Origin: Variovorax sp. ZS18.2.2
GTDB lineage: Bacteria; Pseudomonadota; Gammaproteobacteria; Burkholderiales; Burkholderiaceae_C
Direction of reading: 5' to 3'
Assembly (NCBI RefSeq): GCF_024701975.1
Contig: NZ_JANLNM010000003.1
Coordinates: 496,001 to 560,000, forward strand
Length of the DNA stretch: 64,000 bases
Shown: positions 48,188-58,024 of the stretch, in pieces
How positions within the stretch are numbered: position 1 is the stretch's first letter
Layout: each line of letters starts with the position of its first letter
Made by a program: the position numbers and the translations under genes
Notes under the pieces: generated by a model
Seen by the model: only the letters and a program-made list of their open reading frames with translations
What the model was told of the DNA's origin: nothing
The model's database searches: none

Positions 48188-49906
48188 ATGGCCACCATCG
48201 GGCGACGCGCCTATGCAGAAATCTTCGGCCCCACCGTGGGCGACCGGGTCCGCCTTGCAGACACCGAACTGCTGATCGAAGTCGAGGCCGACTACACGCT
48301 GCGTGCCGGCGGCTACGGCGAAGAAGTGAAGTTCGGCGGCGGCAAGACCATCCGCGACGGCATGGCGCAATCGCAGCGCACCCGCGCGCAAGGCGCCGTC
48401 GACACCGTGCTCACCAACGCGCTCATCGTCGATCACTGGGGCATCGTGAAAGCCGACATCGGCCTGAAGGACGGCCGCATCGCCGCCATCGGCAAGGCCG
48501 GCAACCCCGACGTGCAGCCGGGCGTGGACATCGTCATCGGCCCCGGCACCGAGATCATCAGCTGCGAGGGCAACATCGTCACCGCGGGCGGCATCGACAG
48601 CCACATCCACTTCATCTGCCCGCAGCAGATCGAGGAGTCGCTGTCTTCCGGCGTGACCACCATGCTCGGCGGCGGCACCGGCCCCGCCACCGGCACGTTT
48701 GCGACCACCGCCACGCCCGGCCCCTGGCACATCGAGCGCATGCTGCAGGCGGCCGATGCATTCCCGATGAACCTGGGCTTCCTCGGCAAGGGCAACGCGA
48801 GCCTACCGGATGCGCTGCACGAGCAGATCGAAGCCGGTGTGATGGGCCTCAAGCTGCACGAAGACTGGGGCACCACGCCCTCGGCGATCAGCAATTGCCT
48901 GGACGTGGCCGACGCCACCGACACGCAGGTGGCGATCCACAGCGACACGCTCAACGAATCGGGCTTCGTCGAGAACACCATCGCGGCCGTGGGCGGGCGC
49001 TCGATCTGCGCCTTCCACACCGAGGGTGCGGGCGGCGGCCATGCACCGGACATCCTGCGCGTGGTGGGCGAGGCGAACTTCTTGCCCTCTTCCACCAACC
49101 CCACGATGCCCTACACCGTGAACACGCTCGACGAACACGTCGACATGCTCATGGTGTGCCATCACCTCGATGCCGGCATCGCCGAAGACCTGGCCTTTGC
49201 CGAATCGCGCATCCGCAAGGAAACCATCGCCGCCGAGGACGTGCTGCACGACCTGGGCGCGATCAGCATGTTCAGCTCCGACAGCCAGGCCATGGGCCGC
49301 GTCGGCGAAGTGATCATCCGCACCTGGCAGACCGCGCACAAGATGAAGGTGCAACGCGGAACGCTGCCCGAAGACAGCGAGCGCAACGACAACTTCCGAG
49401 CGAAGCGCTATGTCGCCAAGTACACGATCAACCCGGCGATCGCGCACGGCATCGCGCACGAGGTCGGCTCGCTTGAGGTCGGCAAGTGGGCCGACATCGT
49501 GATCTGGAAGCCTGCCTTCTTCGGCGTGAAGCCCTTCACCATCCTGAAGGGCGGCACGATCGCGATGGCGGCAATGGGCGATCCGAACGCATCGATTCCG
49601 ACGCCGCAACCGGTGCACTTCCGGCCGATGTTCGGCGCGTACGGCGGCTCGCTCGCGAAGAGCTCGCTCACCTTCGTCTCGCAGGCCGGGCTGGCCTCGG
49701 GCATCAAGGAGCGCTACGGTCTGGCCAAGAACCTCAGCGCGGTGAAGAACATCCGCAACGTGCGCAAGAGCGACCTGATCCACAACGGCTACGCGCCGAA
49801 GATGGAGATCGATGCACAGACCTATGCGGTGCGCGCCGACGGGCACCTGCTGACCTGCGAGCCGGCGAAGCTGCTGCCGATGGCGCAGCGGTATTTCCTC
49901 TTCTGA
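48188..49906 (+). CDS. ureC: Urease alpha subunit, catalytic
   Basis: Nickel amidohydrolase that splits urea to ammonia and carbamate. It has 572 residues. All active-site residues are visible: H139 and H141 (SHIHFICP), carbamylated K222 and H224 (GLKLHED), H251, H277, flap C324-H325 (MVCHHLD) and D365 (SDSQAMGR), each five residues beyond the K. aerogenes numbering. Nothing suggests inactivation. Confidence 0.98.
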   Translation: MATIGRRAYAEIFGPTVGDRVRLADTELLIEVEADYTLRAGGYGEEVKFGGGKTIRDGMAQSQRTRAQGAVDTVLTNALIVDHWGIVKADIGLKDGRIAAIGKAGNPDVQPGVDIVIGPGTEIISCEGNIVTAGGIDSHIHFICPQQIEESLSSGVTTMLGGGTGPATGTFATTATPGPWHIERMLQAADAFPMNLGFLGKGNASLPDALHEQIEAGVMGLKLHEDWGTTPSAISNCLDVADATDTQVAIHSDTLNESGFVENTIAAVGGRSICAFHTEGAGGGHAPDILRVVGEANFLPSSTNPTMPYTVNTLDEHVDMLMVCHHLDAGIAEDLAFAESRIRKETIAAEDVLHDLGAISMFSSDSQAMGRVGEVIIRTWQTAHKMKVQRGTLPEDSERNDNFRAKRYVAKYTINPAIAHGIAHEVGSLEVGKWADIVIWKPAFFGVKPFTILKGGTIAMAAMGDPNASIPTPQPVHFRPMFGAYGGSLAKSSLTFVSQAGLASGIKERYGLAKNLSAVKNIRNVRKSDLIHNGYAPKMEIDAQTYAVRADGHLLTCEPAKLLPMAQRYFLF

Positions 49907-49925
49907 AGCCAGGGCATTCGCCTGC

Positions 49926-49956
49926 TTGACAGGCTGCGTATCCTCGAAGGTATTCA
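49926..49956 (+). promoter_or_regulatory. ureE: Possible internal promoter before ureE
   Basis: TTGACA (49926-49931) is a perfect -35 box. TATTCA (49951-49956) follows at 19-bp spacing, two longer than ideal. It lies just after ureC and ahead of a terminator-like hairpin. Confidence 0.3.
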
Positions 49957-49966
49957 TCCAGCCAAC

Positions 49967-49990
49967 GGGCGCCTCCGGGCGCTCCTTTTT
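49967..49990 (+). terminator. Terminator-like hairpin between ureC and ureE
   Basis: GCGCC-TCCG-GGCGC (49969-49982), extended by a G-T and a G-C pair, is followed by TTTTT at 49986-49990. It ends seven bases before the ureE ATG. It would reduce accessory-gene expression relative to the structural subunits. Confidence 0.6.
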
Positions 49991-49996
49991 CGCAAC

Positions 49997-50614
49997 ATGC
50001 TCACCGCCAACAAACTCATGCCGCAGGGCCGGGGCCTCGCGCCCGTGCTGCTCAAGCGCGCCGCCACCATCGAACTCGACTGGGACATCCGCCAGAAAAG
50101 CCGCTTCGACGCCACCGACTCGCAAGGCCGGCAGCTCGGCATCTTCCTGCCGCGTGGCACCGCGGTGCGTGGCGGCGATGTGCTGGTGGCCGAAGACGGC
50201 TCGTTGATCCGCGTCATCGCAGCGCCGCAGCCGGTGCTGCGCATCACGCATTGCACGGCCCACGGCACGCCCTTCGACCTGACGCGCGCGGCCTACCACC
50301 TGGGCAACCGGCATGTGCCGATCGAGCTCAAGCCCGACCACCTGAAGATCGAGCCCGACCACGTGCTGGCCGACATGCTGCGCTCGATGCACCTGATCGT
50401 TGTTGCCGTGGAAGAAGCCTTCGAACCCGAGGGCGGCGCCTACGGTTCGCACGAGCATTCGCATGGCGGCAGCCATGACCATGCGCACGACCACGGCCAT
50501 TCGCACGGCGGCAGCAAAGGCCCGAAGCCGCTCGTGCTCGCGCCGGAGCTGCTCGATGACCATGCCGACCATCCGCACGGTCACGACCACAGCCACCACG
50601 GCCACTCCCACTGA
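49997..50614 (+). CDS. ureE: Urease nickel metallochaperone UreE
   Basis: A 205-residue protein that delivers nickel to the urease apoenzyme. The N-terminal domain is [21 protein letters not shown]; the central metal-binding domain has [13 protein letters not shown] and [10 protein letters not shown]. The C-terminal 60 residues are extremely His-rich (two blocks, about residues 150-172 and 189-205). No Shine-Dalgarno is visible; a terminator-like hairpin ends seven bases upstream of the ATG. Confidence 0.95.
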   Translation: MLTANKLMPQGRGLAPVLLKRAATIELDWDIRQKSRFDATDSQGRQLGIFLPRGTAVRGGDVLVAEDGSLIRVIAAPQPVLRITHCTAHGTPFDLTRAAYHLGNRHVPIELKPDHLKIEPDHVLADMLRSMHLIVVAVEEAFEPEGGAYGSHEHSHGGSHDHAHDHGHSHGGSKGPKPLVLAPELLDDHADHPHGHDHSHHGHSH

Positions 50615-50615
50615 C

Positions 50616-51296
50616 ATGCCCGACCCGGCCAGCGCCCACAGCCTGCTGCAGCTCATCTGGCTCGCCTCCCCGGCCCTGCCCGTCGGCGGCTTCTCGTACT
50701 CCGAAGGCATCGAGGCGGCGGTGGAATGGGCTGGCATCGATTCAGAAGCCAAGGCCACCGAGTGGATCGCCGACCAGCTGCACCTGAGCTTCGCGCGCGG
50801 CGACCTCGCACTGGTCGCACAGGCCATCCCCGCCTGGCGTGCGGAAGACGCAGCGCGCATCCGCCAACTCAACGCGTGGGTCATGACCACCCGCGAATCG
50901 GCCGAGTTCTTCCTGCAGACCGAGCAGATGGGCCGCTCCTTCGTCGAATGGCTCAAGCTGCACCACGCGGACACGGCCGAGGTCTTCAAGGACCTGCCCG
51001 CGAGCTACCCCGTGGCCTTTGCCTTCGCGCTCAGCCGCACCGGCGCCACGGTGCACGACGGCTGCCTCGCCTTCGCCTTCGGCTGGGCCGAGAACATGGT
51101 GGCGGCCGCCGTCAAGGCCGTGCCCCTCGGCCAGAGCGCGGGCCAGCGCATCCTCGCGCGGCTCGCGAACGAAATCCCCGCGGCCGTCGACCGTGCGATG
51201 AACCTGGGCGACGACGAGCGCCAGGCCTTCGCGCCCCTGCTGGCCGTGCTGTCGGCCCGCCATGAAACACAATATTCCCGCCTCTTTCGAAGCTGA
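50616..51296 (+). CDS. ureF: Urease accessory protein UreF
   Basis: A 226-residue helical protein that acts with UreD and UreG in nickel insertion. It has [24 protein letters not shown], the family N-terminus, and the conserved [10 protein letters not shown] and [13 protein letters not shown] segments. It starts one base after the ureE stop and ends 18 bp before ureG. Confidence 0.95.
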   Translation: MPDPASAHSLLQLIWLASPALPVGGFSYSEGIEAAVEWAGIDSEAKATEWIADQLHLSFARGDLALVAQAIPAWRAEDAARIRQLNAWVMTTRESAEFFLQTEQMGRSFVEWLKLHHADTAEVFKDLPASYPVAFAFALSRTGATVHDGCLAFAFGWAENMVAAAVKAVPLGQSAGQRILARLANEIPAAVDRAMNLGDDERQAFAPLLAVLSARHETQYSRLFRS

Positions 51297-51314
51297 CCGA
51301 ACCGGACAACGCCC

Positions 51315-51965
51315 ATGACCTCCGCCCTGCACCACATCCCCCACCGCACCAAGAGACTGCCCCCGCTGCGCGTGGGCATCGGCGGCCCCGTCGGCTCGGG
51401 CAAGACCACGCTGCTGGAGATGCTCTGCAAGGCGATGCGCGACAAGTACGACCTCGTCGCCATCACCAACGACATCTACACCAAGGAAGACCAGCGTCTT
51501 CTCACCGTGGCCGGCGCGCTGCCCGCTGAACGCATCATGGGCGTGGAAACGGGCGGCTGCCCGCACACCGCGATCCGCGAAGACGCATCGATCAACCTCG
51601 AAGCCATCGACCGCATGCTCGAAGACTTTCCGGATGCCGACATCGTGTTCGTCGAATCGGGCGGCGACAACCTGGCTGCCACCTTCAGCCCCGAGCTGTC
51701 GGACCTGACGATCTACGTCATCGACGTGGCCGCCGGCGAGAAGATTCCGCGCAAGGGCGGCCCCGGCATCACCAAGAGCGACCTGTTCGTCATCAACAAG
51801 ATCGACCTCGCGCCGTACGTGGGCGCCAGCCTGGAAGTGATGGAACAGGACACCCAGCGCATGCGCCGCCAGCGGCCCTACGTGATGACCAACCTCAAGA
51901 CCCACACGGGCGTCGACGAGGTGGTGGCGTTCATCGAACAGCGCGGCATGCTCACGGCCGACTGA
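51315..51965 (+). CDS. ureG: Urease accessory GTPase UreG
   Basis: A SIMIBI GTPase of 216 residues that drives nickel transfer. P-loop [13 protein letters not shown] from residue 23, the metal-binding ETGGCPHTA (Cys-Pro-His), and [11 protein letters not shown] (G4). It is the last gene of the urease set; a terminator follows. Confidence 0.97.
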   Translation: MTSALHHIPHRTKRLPPLRVGIGGPVGSGKTTLLEMLCKAMRDKYDLVAITNDIYTKEDQRLLTVAGALPAERIMGVETGGCPHTAIREDASINLEAIDRMLEDFPDADIVFVESGGDNLAATFSPELSDLTIYVIDVAAGEKIPRKGGPGITKSDLFVINKIDLAPYVGASLEVMEQDTQRMRRQRPYVMTNLKTHTGVDEVVAFIEQRGMLTAD

Positions 51966-52039
51966 AGAGCGCCAGCCAGTTGCGCATCGGCGTGCAGGAC
52001 AACACCCCCGCCGCCTTCCACCCCGCACGATGAGGCGGC

Positions 52040-52064
52040 GGCTGACAAGCGGTCAGCCTCTTTT
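52040..52064 (+). terminator. Intrinsic terminator of the urease operon
   Basis: GGCTGAC (52040-52046), loop AAGCG, GTCAGCC (52052-52058), then TCTTTT. A perfect seven-pair stem, 75 bp after ureG. Confidence 0.85.
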
Positions 52065-52139
52065 CCGGCCTCCTGCCGCATGTGCTCGCGCGGCACCCAT
52101 GATTGAATTTGGTTTCCCGAATTTTTCATGGAGAAGAGG

Positions 52140-53621
52140 ATGGAGCCGAACACTCCCGAGCTTCTGGGCATCGGCGTCCCCGGGCTGAACAATGTGCTCG
52201 GCGGCGGCCTGGAGCCCAACCGCCTGTACCTCGTGGAGGGCACACCGGGCGCGGGCAAGACCACCATCGCGCTGCAGTTCCTGCTCGAAGGCGCGCGCCG
52301 GGGCGAGTCGGTGCTGTACGTCACGCTCTCCGAAACCGAGACCGAACTGCGCGGCGTGGCCGCCTCCCACGGCTGGGACCTCTCGCGCATCCATGTGCGC
52401 GAAATGCTCCCCGCGCAGGACGCCCTGCAGCCCGAAGAGCAATACACGATGTTCCATCCGTCCGAGGTCGAACTCAGCGAAACCACGCTGCGCATCCTCG
52501 GCGACGTGGAGACGCTCAAGCCCTCGCGCATCGTCTTCGATTCGCTGTCGGAGTTGCGGCTCCTGTCGGGCACGTCGCTGCGCTATCGCCGGCAGATCCT
52601 CGCGCTCAAGCAGTTCTTCGCGGGCCGGCAATGCACGGTGCTGCTGCTCGACGACATGACCGCCACCGAACACGACCTGCAGGTGCAGAGCATCGCCCAC
52701 GCGGTGCTGCGCCTGGAACAGGTGCACTCCGACTACGGCTCGGCACGGCGCCGGCTGCTGGTGGTCAAGTACCGCGGGCAGGCATTCCGCGGCGGCTACC
52801 ACGACTACCGCATCAATCGCGGCGGCCTCCTGGTCTTTCCGCGGCTGGTGGCCGCCGAGCACGTCAACGACACCGCCCAGATCAAGCTCCCCAGCGGCAT
52901 CGCGGCGCTCGACGCACTGCTGGGCGGCGGACTCGAGAAGGGCACGAGCACGCTTTTCGTGGGCGCGCCGGGCACGGGCAAGTCGTCGGTGGCGGTGCAG
53001 TTCGCCATTGCCGCGGCCGAGCGCAACGAGCGCGCGGCGCTCTTCATCTTCGACGAGAGCGTCAACACGCTGCGCTCGCGCTGCAAGGGCCTGGGCATGA
53101 ATCTCGATCCCTACCTGCAGTCGGGCCACATCCGCATCAAGCAGGTGGACCCCGCCGAGCTCTCGCCCGGCGAGCTGGTGCACGAGATACGGCTTGCAGT
53201 GACCGAACAGGCGGCGACGGTGATCGTCATCGACAGCCTGAACGGCTACCTCAACGCGATGCCCGACGAGCGCTTCCTGATCGTGCAGCTGCACGAGCTG
53301 CTTACCTACCTCGGGCAGTCGGGCGTGGCCACGCTGCTGGTGGGCGCGCAGCACGGCCTGATCGGGATGCAGATGCAGACGCCGGTCGATGCCAGCTACC
53401 TCGCCGACGCCGTGGTGCTGCTGCGCTACTTCGAGGCCGATGGCGAGGTCCGGCAGGCGATCTCGGTGCTCAAGAAACGGGGCGGCGCGCACGAGCGCAC
53501 GATTCGCGCCTTCTCGATGGACCGCAATGGGTTGAAGGTCGGCGAGCCCCTGCGCCACTTCAGGGGCATCCTGACGGGGGTGCCGGTGCCCGTGGACGGC
53601 GTTTCGGCGATGCCACCGTGA
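52140..53621 (+). CDS. Double-domain KaiC homologue (KaiC2/3 type)
   Basis: A 493-residue RecA-fold protein with two KaiC domains: P-loop GTPGAGKTT from residue 34 and GAPGTGKSS from residue 275. The sequence SYLADAVVLLRYFE in the second domain aligns with the KaiC autophosphorylation loop; S431 is kept and T432 is Tyr. The start is set at ATG 52140 because GGAG (52130-52133) fits it; the ATG four codons earlier has no ribosome site. Its stop overlaps a hybrid kinase gene, so the pair is a signalling unit. No KaiA or KaiB gene is nearby. Confidence 0.88.
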   Translation: MEPNTPELLGIGVPGLNNVLGGGLEPNRLYLVEGTPGAGKTTIALQFLLEGARRGESVLYVTLSETETELRGVAASHGWDLSRIHVREMLPAQDALQPEEQYTMFHPSEVELSETTLRILGDVETLKPSRIVFDSLSELRLLSGTSLRYRRQILALKQFFAGRQCTVLLLDDMTATEHDLQVQSIAHAVLRLEQVHSDYGSARRRLLVVKYRGQAFRGGYHDYRINRGGLLVFPRLVAAEHVNDTAQIKLPSGIAALDALLGGGLEKGTSTLFVGAPGTGKSSVAVQFAIAAAERNERAALFIFDESVNTLRSRCKGLGMNLDPYLQSGHIRIKQVDPAELSPGELVHEIRLAVTEQAATVIVIDSLNGYLNAMPDERFLIVQLHELLTYLGQSGVATLLVGAQHGLIGMQMQTPVDASYLADAVVLLRYFEADGEVRQAISVLKKRGGAHERTIRAFSMDRNGLKVGEPLRHFRGILTGVPVPVDGVSAMPP

Positions 53622-55183
53622 CGGCGGCGGCCACCTCCACCGACAACCCGCAGCTGCGCGTTCTGCTGCGAACGACAACATCGAAGGATGCCGTCATGGC
53701 GACGGCCGTGCTCGCGCGCTCGGGCATCGAAACGCAGGTGTGCCCCACGCTCCCCGAGCTGATGCGCGAGATCGGAAACGGCGCGGGTGCGCTGCTGGTG
53801 TCCGAGGAAATGCTGTCGGGCAGCGGCGCGGCCGATCTCGCGGACGCGGTCTCGGCGCAGCCGCCGTGGTCCGACCTGCCGGTGCTGATCCTCGCGCGCC
53901 AGGGCGCCGACTCGCGCGCCATCACCACCGCCATGGAAGGCATGGCCAACGTGACGGTGCTGGAGCGGCCGATCCGCGTGGCCTCGCTGGTGAGTGCGCT
54001 GCGCAGCGCATTGCGCGCCCGGCGGCGGCAGTACGAGCTGCGCAAGATCCTCGAAGACCTCGGCGAAGCCGACAAGCGCAAGACCGAATTCCTGGCCACC
54101 CTGGCGCACGAGCTTCGCAACCCGATGGCGCCGCTGAGCACCGCGCTGGCGATCCTCACGCGCAAGACGCTGACGCCGGAGACGGCACAGCCCTACTACC
54201 AGCTCATGGGGCGCCAGGTGGAGCACATGGTGCGGCTGGTGAACGACCTGATGGAGGTCTCGCGCATCACGCGCGGAAAAATCGAACTGCAGCTGGGCGA
54301 GCTCGCGCTCAACGAAGTGATCCGCGGCGCCGTGGAACTGAGCCGGCCGCTGGTGGATGCCGGCAGGCACACGCTCGAAGTGCACCTGCCAGAAGCATCC
54401 AAGGCCGTCGAGGGCGACGGCGTGCGCCTCACGCAGGTGTTCTCGAACCTGCTGAACAACGCGGCCAAGTACACGCCCGAGGGTGGCCGTATCGACGTCT
54501 TCGTCGCGCACGACGACGACCATGCGGTGGTGCGCATCAAGGACAGCGGCGCGGGCATCCCCGCGGACATGCTCGGTGCGATCTTCGAGATGTTCGTGCA
54601 GGTGAGCGGCACGGCGCGGGCCGCGCAGGGCGGGCTGGGCATCGGCCTCACGCTGGTGAAGAGCCTGGTGGAACTGCACGGCGGCCAGATCAGTGCAAAA
54701 AGCGATGGCCCCAACCAGGGCAGCGAGTTCACGGTGCGGCTCCCGCTGCTGGACCACGGCGTCCAGGCGGGTGCGCTCAAGCGCAGTTCGCAGGAAGCCA
54801 TCGCCGCGCGGCACCGCATCCTCGTGGTCGACGACAACCGCGATGCGGCGGAATCGCTGGCCACGCTGCTGGAGCTGTTGGGCGCGCAAACAGCCGTGGC
54901 GTTCAGCGGCCCCGATGCGCTGCAAAAGGCCGAGGGCTTTCGCCCCACGCTCGGCATCCTGGACATCGGCATGCCGGGCATGGACGGCTGCGAACTCGCG
55001 CGCCGGCTTCGCGTCCATGCAATGCACCACGGCATGGGGCTGATCGCGCTCACCGGCTGGGGGCAGCCCGACGACCGGGTGCGCATTGCGCGGGCCGGCT
55101 TCGATCACCATCTGCTGAAGCCGGTCGATATGGAAGAACTCTCGGCTGCGTTGCTGAAGCTGGCGCAGCGAGGGATCGCCTGA
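53618..55183 (+). CDS. Hybrid histidine kinase with N-terminal pseudo-receiver
   Basis: A 521-residue soluble kinase. About residues 10-125 fold like a receiver but lack the acidic pair and the phospho-Asp (LLVSEEM where DxxM is expected, and VLERPI for the KP). HisKA has H164 (LAHELRNPMAPL), HATPase has LLNNAAKYTPEGG and GLGIGLTLVKSLVELHGG, and a C-terminal receiver has D449 (GILDIGMPGMDG). GTG start overlaps the KaiC-homologue stop (GTGA). Confidence 0.9.
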   Translation: MTAAATSTDNPQLRVLLRTTTSKDAVMATAVLARSGIETQVCPTLPELMREIGNGAGALLVSEEMLSGSGAADLADAVSAQPPWSDLPVLILARQGADSRAITTAMEGMANVTVLERPIRVASLVSALRSALRARRRQYELRKILEDLGEADKRKTEFLATLAHELRNPMAPLSTALAILTRKTLTPETAQPYYQLMGRQVEHMVRLVNDLMEVSRITRGKIELQLGELALNEVIRGAVELSRPLVDAGRHTLEVHLPEASKAVEGDGVRLTQVFSNLLNNAAKYTPEGGRIDVFVAHDDDHAVVRIKDSGAGIPADMLGAIFEMFVQVSGTARAAQGGLGIGLTLVKSLVELHGGQISAKSDGPNQGSEFTVRLPLLDHGVQAGALKRSSQEAIAARHRILVVDDNRDAAESLATLLELLGAQTAVAFSGPDALQKAEGFRPTLGILDIGMPGMDGCELARRLRVHAMHHGMGLIALTGWGQPDDRVRIARAGFDHHLLKPVDMEELSAALLKLAQRGIA

Positions 55184-55215
55184 ACTGAATGGGTGGTGAG
55201 CGGCCTTGCTCTTCT

Positions 55216-55734
55216 TCAGAGCTCGCTGCCGTCCCGCAGCTGCCGCGCCTTGTAGACCAGGCGCACGGTCGCACGGCGCGGGTCGCTGACCTGTTGCACA
55301 TAGACATCGGCATCGTTGCTCGTCCACGCCGCATAGGCGCTGCCCGGATCGCGCGACGCGAGTTCGTTGCCGAACACGCCGCGTCCCCATTGCACGAGCT
55401 GGCCGAATGCGGAGGCGCCGTTGTCGGGCACGGCCTGCGCAGTGGCCACGTATTCGACGCGCCGCAATTCCGATGCCGCGAAGAAGAAGGTCGGCTCGAA
55501 CATCAACCCCGCCATTTCGACGGGCGCCGCACGCCAGCTTCCAAGCAAACCGCCGGTCAGCCGTTGCGGACGCTGCACGCGCTCGGCGGCAGGCAATGCA
55601 GCGTGCAATTCATCGGCCGACATGCCGAGCCGCACGCCCGGCGGCAAGGCCTGCGCGTGCAGCGCACCGGTAACGAGAAAAATCGCGCTCGCAGCGAGTA
55701 CACGAAGAAAAGACGAGGAGGCAGTGATTCGCAC
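55216..55734 (-). CDS. Exported protein of unknown function
   Basis: A 172-residue protein starting at a GTG, with a signal peptide ending near HAQA and a small mature domain beginning LPPGVRLGMSADELHAALP, resembling the start of SmpA/OmlA- or MltA-like regulators of unclear family. A GTG at 55764 would add ten residues ahead of the signal; no Shine-Dalgarno marks either start. It is convergent with the hybrid kinase gene. Confidence 0.6.
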   Translation of the reverse strand: MRITASSSFLRVLAASAIFLVTGALHAQALPPGVRLGMSADELHAALPAAERVQRPQRLTGGLLGSWRAAPVEMAGLMFEPTFFFAASELRRVEYVATAQAVPDNGASAFGQLVQWGRGVFGNELASRDPGSAYAAWTSNDADVYVQQVSDPRRATVRLVYKARQLRDGSEL

Positions 55735-55815
55735 GTTCGGTATCGGAAGGAAAAGCGGCGGCACCGTGGGACCGCGAGTATGACGCGGAGTTCCACAGCG
55801 CGGCAGCCCGGCCTT

Positions 55816-56409
55816 TCAAGCCCCGGCGACGGCCCCGTGCAGCGGCAGCCGAAGCGTCAGGCCCAGCGCGCCGTCGGCATGCGGTGCCGAATAGATGCGA
55901 CCGCCGTGACTGCTGGCAATGCGCTCGCACACCCGTGCGCTGGCCTGCGAAGCGGCATCGAGTGCATCGAAGAATCTTGCGAGCGGCGGTCGCACATCGT
56001 CTGCATCGAGATCGCGCCAATGGACGACGGCGTGCCCGCATTCCACGCGCGCGGAAACCTGCAGCGTCGCACCGGCAGACATCACGCGCGCCGCATGCGC
56101 TGCGACCTTGGCCAGCAGTTCGCACAGCTCTGCCTTGATGGCGAAGACGTGAACGGCTTCGGACGGAAGCTGGATATCGAAGCGGATGTCCGCAGCATCC
56201 GGTGTTGCACCGATCAGCGGCCGCAGGTCCTGCACGCTGCTCGCCAGCATCTTCTGCCGCGCGTCGCTTCTCGCCTGCTCCGCCACGTCGCGAGCCCTTG
56301 TGCCCGCCCGTATGTTCGCGATCAGCAGCGAACCCATCATCGCGACCACACCGGCCAGGCCGAGCAGAATGCCCGTCGCAATGACGAGCCCGAGGTTGCC
56401 TGAGTACAT
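55816..56409 (-). CDS. Membrane-anchored degenerate histidine-kinase ATPase-like protein
   Basis: A 197-residue protein with one N-terminal membrane helix (about residues 8-33) followed by a coiled or linker stretch and a domain ending in SSHGGRIYSAPHADGALGLTLRLPL, which matches the last block of HATPase_c domains. The N-box asparagine is absent (LAKVAAHAARVM) and no HisKA domain is present, so it is unlikely to be an active kinase. It could bind or inhibit a kinase, or an ATP-like ligand. Confidence 0.55.
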   Translation of the reverse strand: MYSGNLGLVIATGILLGLAGVVAMMGSLLIANIRAGTRARDVAEQARSDARQKMLASSVQDLRPLIGATPDAADIRFDIQLPSEAVHVFAIKAELCELLAKVAAHAARVMSAGATLQVSARVECGHAVVHWRDLDADDVRPPLARFFDALDAASQASARVCERIASSHGGRIYSAPHADGALGLTLRLPLHGAVAGA

Positions 56410-56424
56410 GGGTGCAACCTCTCT

Positions 56425-56730
56425 TCAACGCGGCCCAGGCGCACGGTATTCCAGCGCACCCGAGGTACCGCGCTCGCAGCTGCCCGACAGCGCATCCGCG
56501 CGCGGCCCCGGCAACGCAGGCCGCGCACCTTCAGGCTGGCCTTCGCACAGATCCCACGGCGCCATGGGCGGCCCGCGATGCTCGAAGGACATCGGAAAGG
56601 GCGGCGGCCCGCCGCGAAACATCGGCGGCGGCCTGGGTGGCATGGGCAGCATGGGTGGAGGCAGCACGATGCAACCCGACAGGCCGGCAGCAGCCAGCAC
56701 GCCCGCGAGGTGATGGATTCGTCGCGTCAT
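56425..56730 (-). CDS. Small proline-rich lipoprotein
   Basis: A 101-residue protein with a signal sequence and lipobox LSGC at about residues 17-20. The mature part is dominated by Pro, Met, Gly and Arg (PPPMLPMPPRPPPM). A lipid-anchored periplasmic or outer-membrane protein of unknown function. The Pro-rich composition could also be a high-GC artefact, but the lipobox and isolated position support a gene. Confidence 0.55.
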   Translation of the reverse strand: MTRRIHHLAGVLAAAGLSGCIVLPPPMLPMPPRPPPMFRGGPPPFPMSFEHRGPPMAPWDLCEGQPEGARPALPGPRADALSGSCERGTSGALEYRAPGPR

Positions 56731-56766
56731 TTTTGAACCAGCTCAGAGCGTTGACTGGCCGACCGC

Positions 56767-56794
56767 GTGCGACAGGGCGAGCGCCCCGTCGCAC
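56767..56794. other. Hairpin downstream of the porin gene
   Basis: GTGCGAC (56767-56773) and GTCGCAC (56788-56794), with GGGCG and CGCCC inside, form a long stem with one mismatch. No U-run follows on the minus strand, so it may stabilise the porin mRNA 3' end rather than terminate. Confidence 0.4.
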
Positions 56795-56809
56795 CGGCCG
56801 GGCGCGTCG

Positions 56810-57967
56810 TCAGAACGCGTGACGAATGCCGAAGTCATAGCCCGTCGACGAACGCGGCAGGCCCGTGTAGCCCACGCCGCTGCTGCCGAAGCCCGTGGTG
56901 GCCGCGGCCGCCAGGCTGCCGGTGTAGGCCGCGTCGTTGCGGTTGTTCACGCGCGCGACGGTGGCATACAGCGCGGTGCGCTTGGAGAGGTTGTGCACAT
57001 AGCCGATCGCGAACTTGTTGACGCGCGGGTCTTCGCCGGTGATGCCGACGGCGCCTTCGTTGTAGCGCACCGTGGAGTACGACGCGCGGATCAGGCCCGC
57101 GCCCACCGGCATGCTCGCGCCGATCAAGTAGCCGTTGTAGCTGTCGTGGCTGCTGCCGACGGCCAGGTCGAACTTGTTCTGCACGTTCGAGAGCTCGCCG
57201 AACAGCTTGACCGGGCCGAAGTCGTACGACGCGCCGAGGTTGATGGTCTGCACCTTGCGCGTGAGCGTGGTGGTGTCGACCGCGACGTTCTGGCCCACCG
57301 CCAATGCGATGTCGAGCGGCCCGTTCGCGTAGCCGAAACGGCCACCGACGTAGCGACCCGCGCTGCTGCTGATCTCGGCGGTCGTGTCCGTGGCGCTGGT
57401 CTTGGTGTTCTCGTTCAGGCTGTACTGGACCTGCCCGTAAAAGCCACCGAGGTTGGGCGGCAGGAAGTAGCCGACCATGTTGCTTGCACGCGTGTAGTTC
57501 GAGTTGGCAAGACCCGCGCTGCTGCTCACCGAGTAGATCGCGCTGGAGCCCGAACCGTTCGTTCCGAACGGATCGAACACCGTGTCGTTCCAGAAGGTGG
57601 CCGTGTAGTCGCGGCCCAGCCGCACTTCACCGAAGCCACCGGAGAGGCTGACGGTGGAGCGACGGTTGAAGTTGGCGATGCCGGTGGCGCCGTCGTCGTT
57701 GCTGATCGGTGCTTCGAGCCAGAAGCTGGCAGCAAGTCCGCCGCCCAGGTCTTCGGTACCGCGAAAGCCGATGCGGCTCGAGTTGTAGCCGGAGTTGGCA
57801 AGACTCCATTGGCTCTGCTTGCTGCTCGCACCCGTGACCGGGTCACGCGACGTGGCGCTCTGGTAGCTCACGCCGGCATCGATGACGCCGAACAAGGTAA
57901 CGGTCGATTGGGCAGAGGCCAGGCCGGTGACGGCCAGCGCGGCGAGTGCCGTGAGGGATTTCTTCAT
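56810..57967 (-). CDS. Gram-negative porin (Porin_4)
   Basis: A 385-residue outer-membrane general porin. The signal peptide ends at LASAQ, and the mature protein starts STVTLFGVIDAGVSYQS, typical of betaproteobacterial porins. It ends in aromatic-terminated HAF, the C-terminal signature for BAM recognition. GGAG precedes the ATG. A BaeR-box-like sequence lies 58-75 bp upstream. Confidence 0.95.
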   Translation of the reverse strand: MKKSLTALAALAVTGLASAQSTVTLFGVIDAGVSYQSATSRDPVTGASSKQSQWSLANSGYNSSRIGFRGTEDLGGGLAASFWLEAPISNDDGATGIANFNRRSTVSLSGGFGEVRLGRDYTATFWNDTVFDPFGTNGSGSSAIYSVSSSAGLANSNYTRASNMVGYFLPPNLGGFYGQVQYSLNENTKTSATDTTAEISSSAGRYVGGRFGYANGPLDIALAVGQNVAVDTTTLTRKVQTINLGASYDFGPVKLFGELSNVQNKFDLAVGSSHDSYNGYLIGASMPVGAGLIRASYSTVRYNEGAVGITGEDPRVNKFAIGYVHNLSKRTALYATVARVNNRNDAAYTGSLAAAATTGFGSSGVGYTGLPRSSTGYDFGIRHAF

Positions 57968-58024
57968 TCAGGTTTCTCCGGGTTTTCAGCTGCTCTACAT
58001 CGAGCGGCTGAACGGATGGTCTCG

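Noticed and set aside
50450..50612. Repetitive tract at the end of ureE that might be read as a repeat array
   Set aside because: It encodes the His-rich nickel-binding tail of UreE; units are irregular and without spacers, so it is not a CRISPR array.
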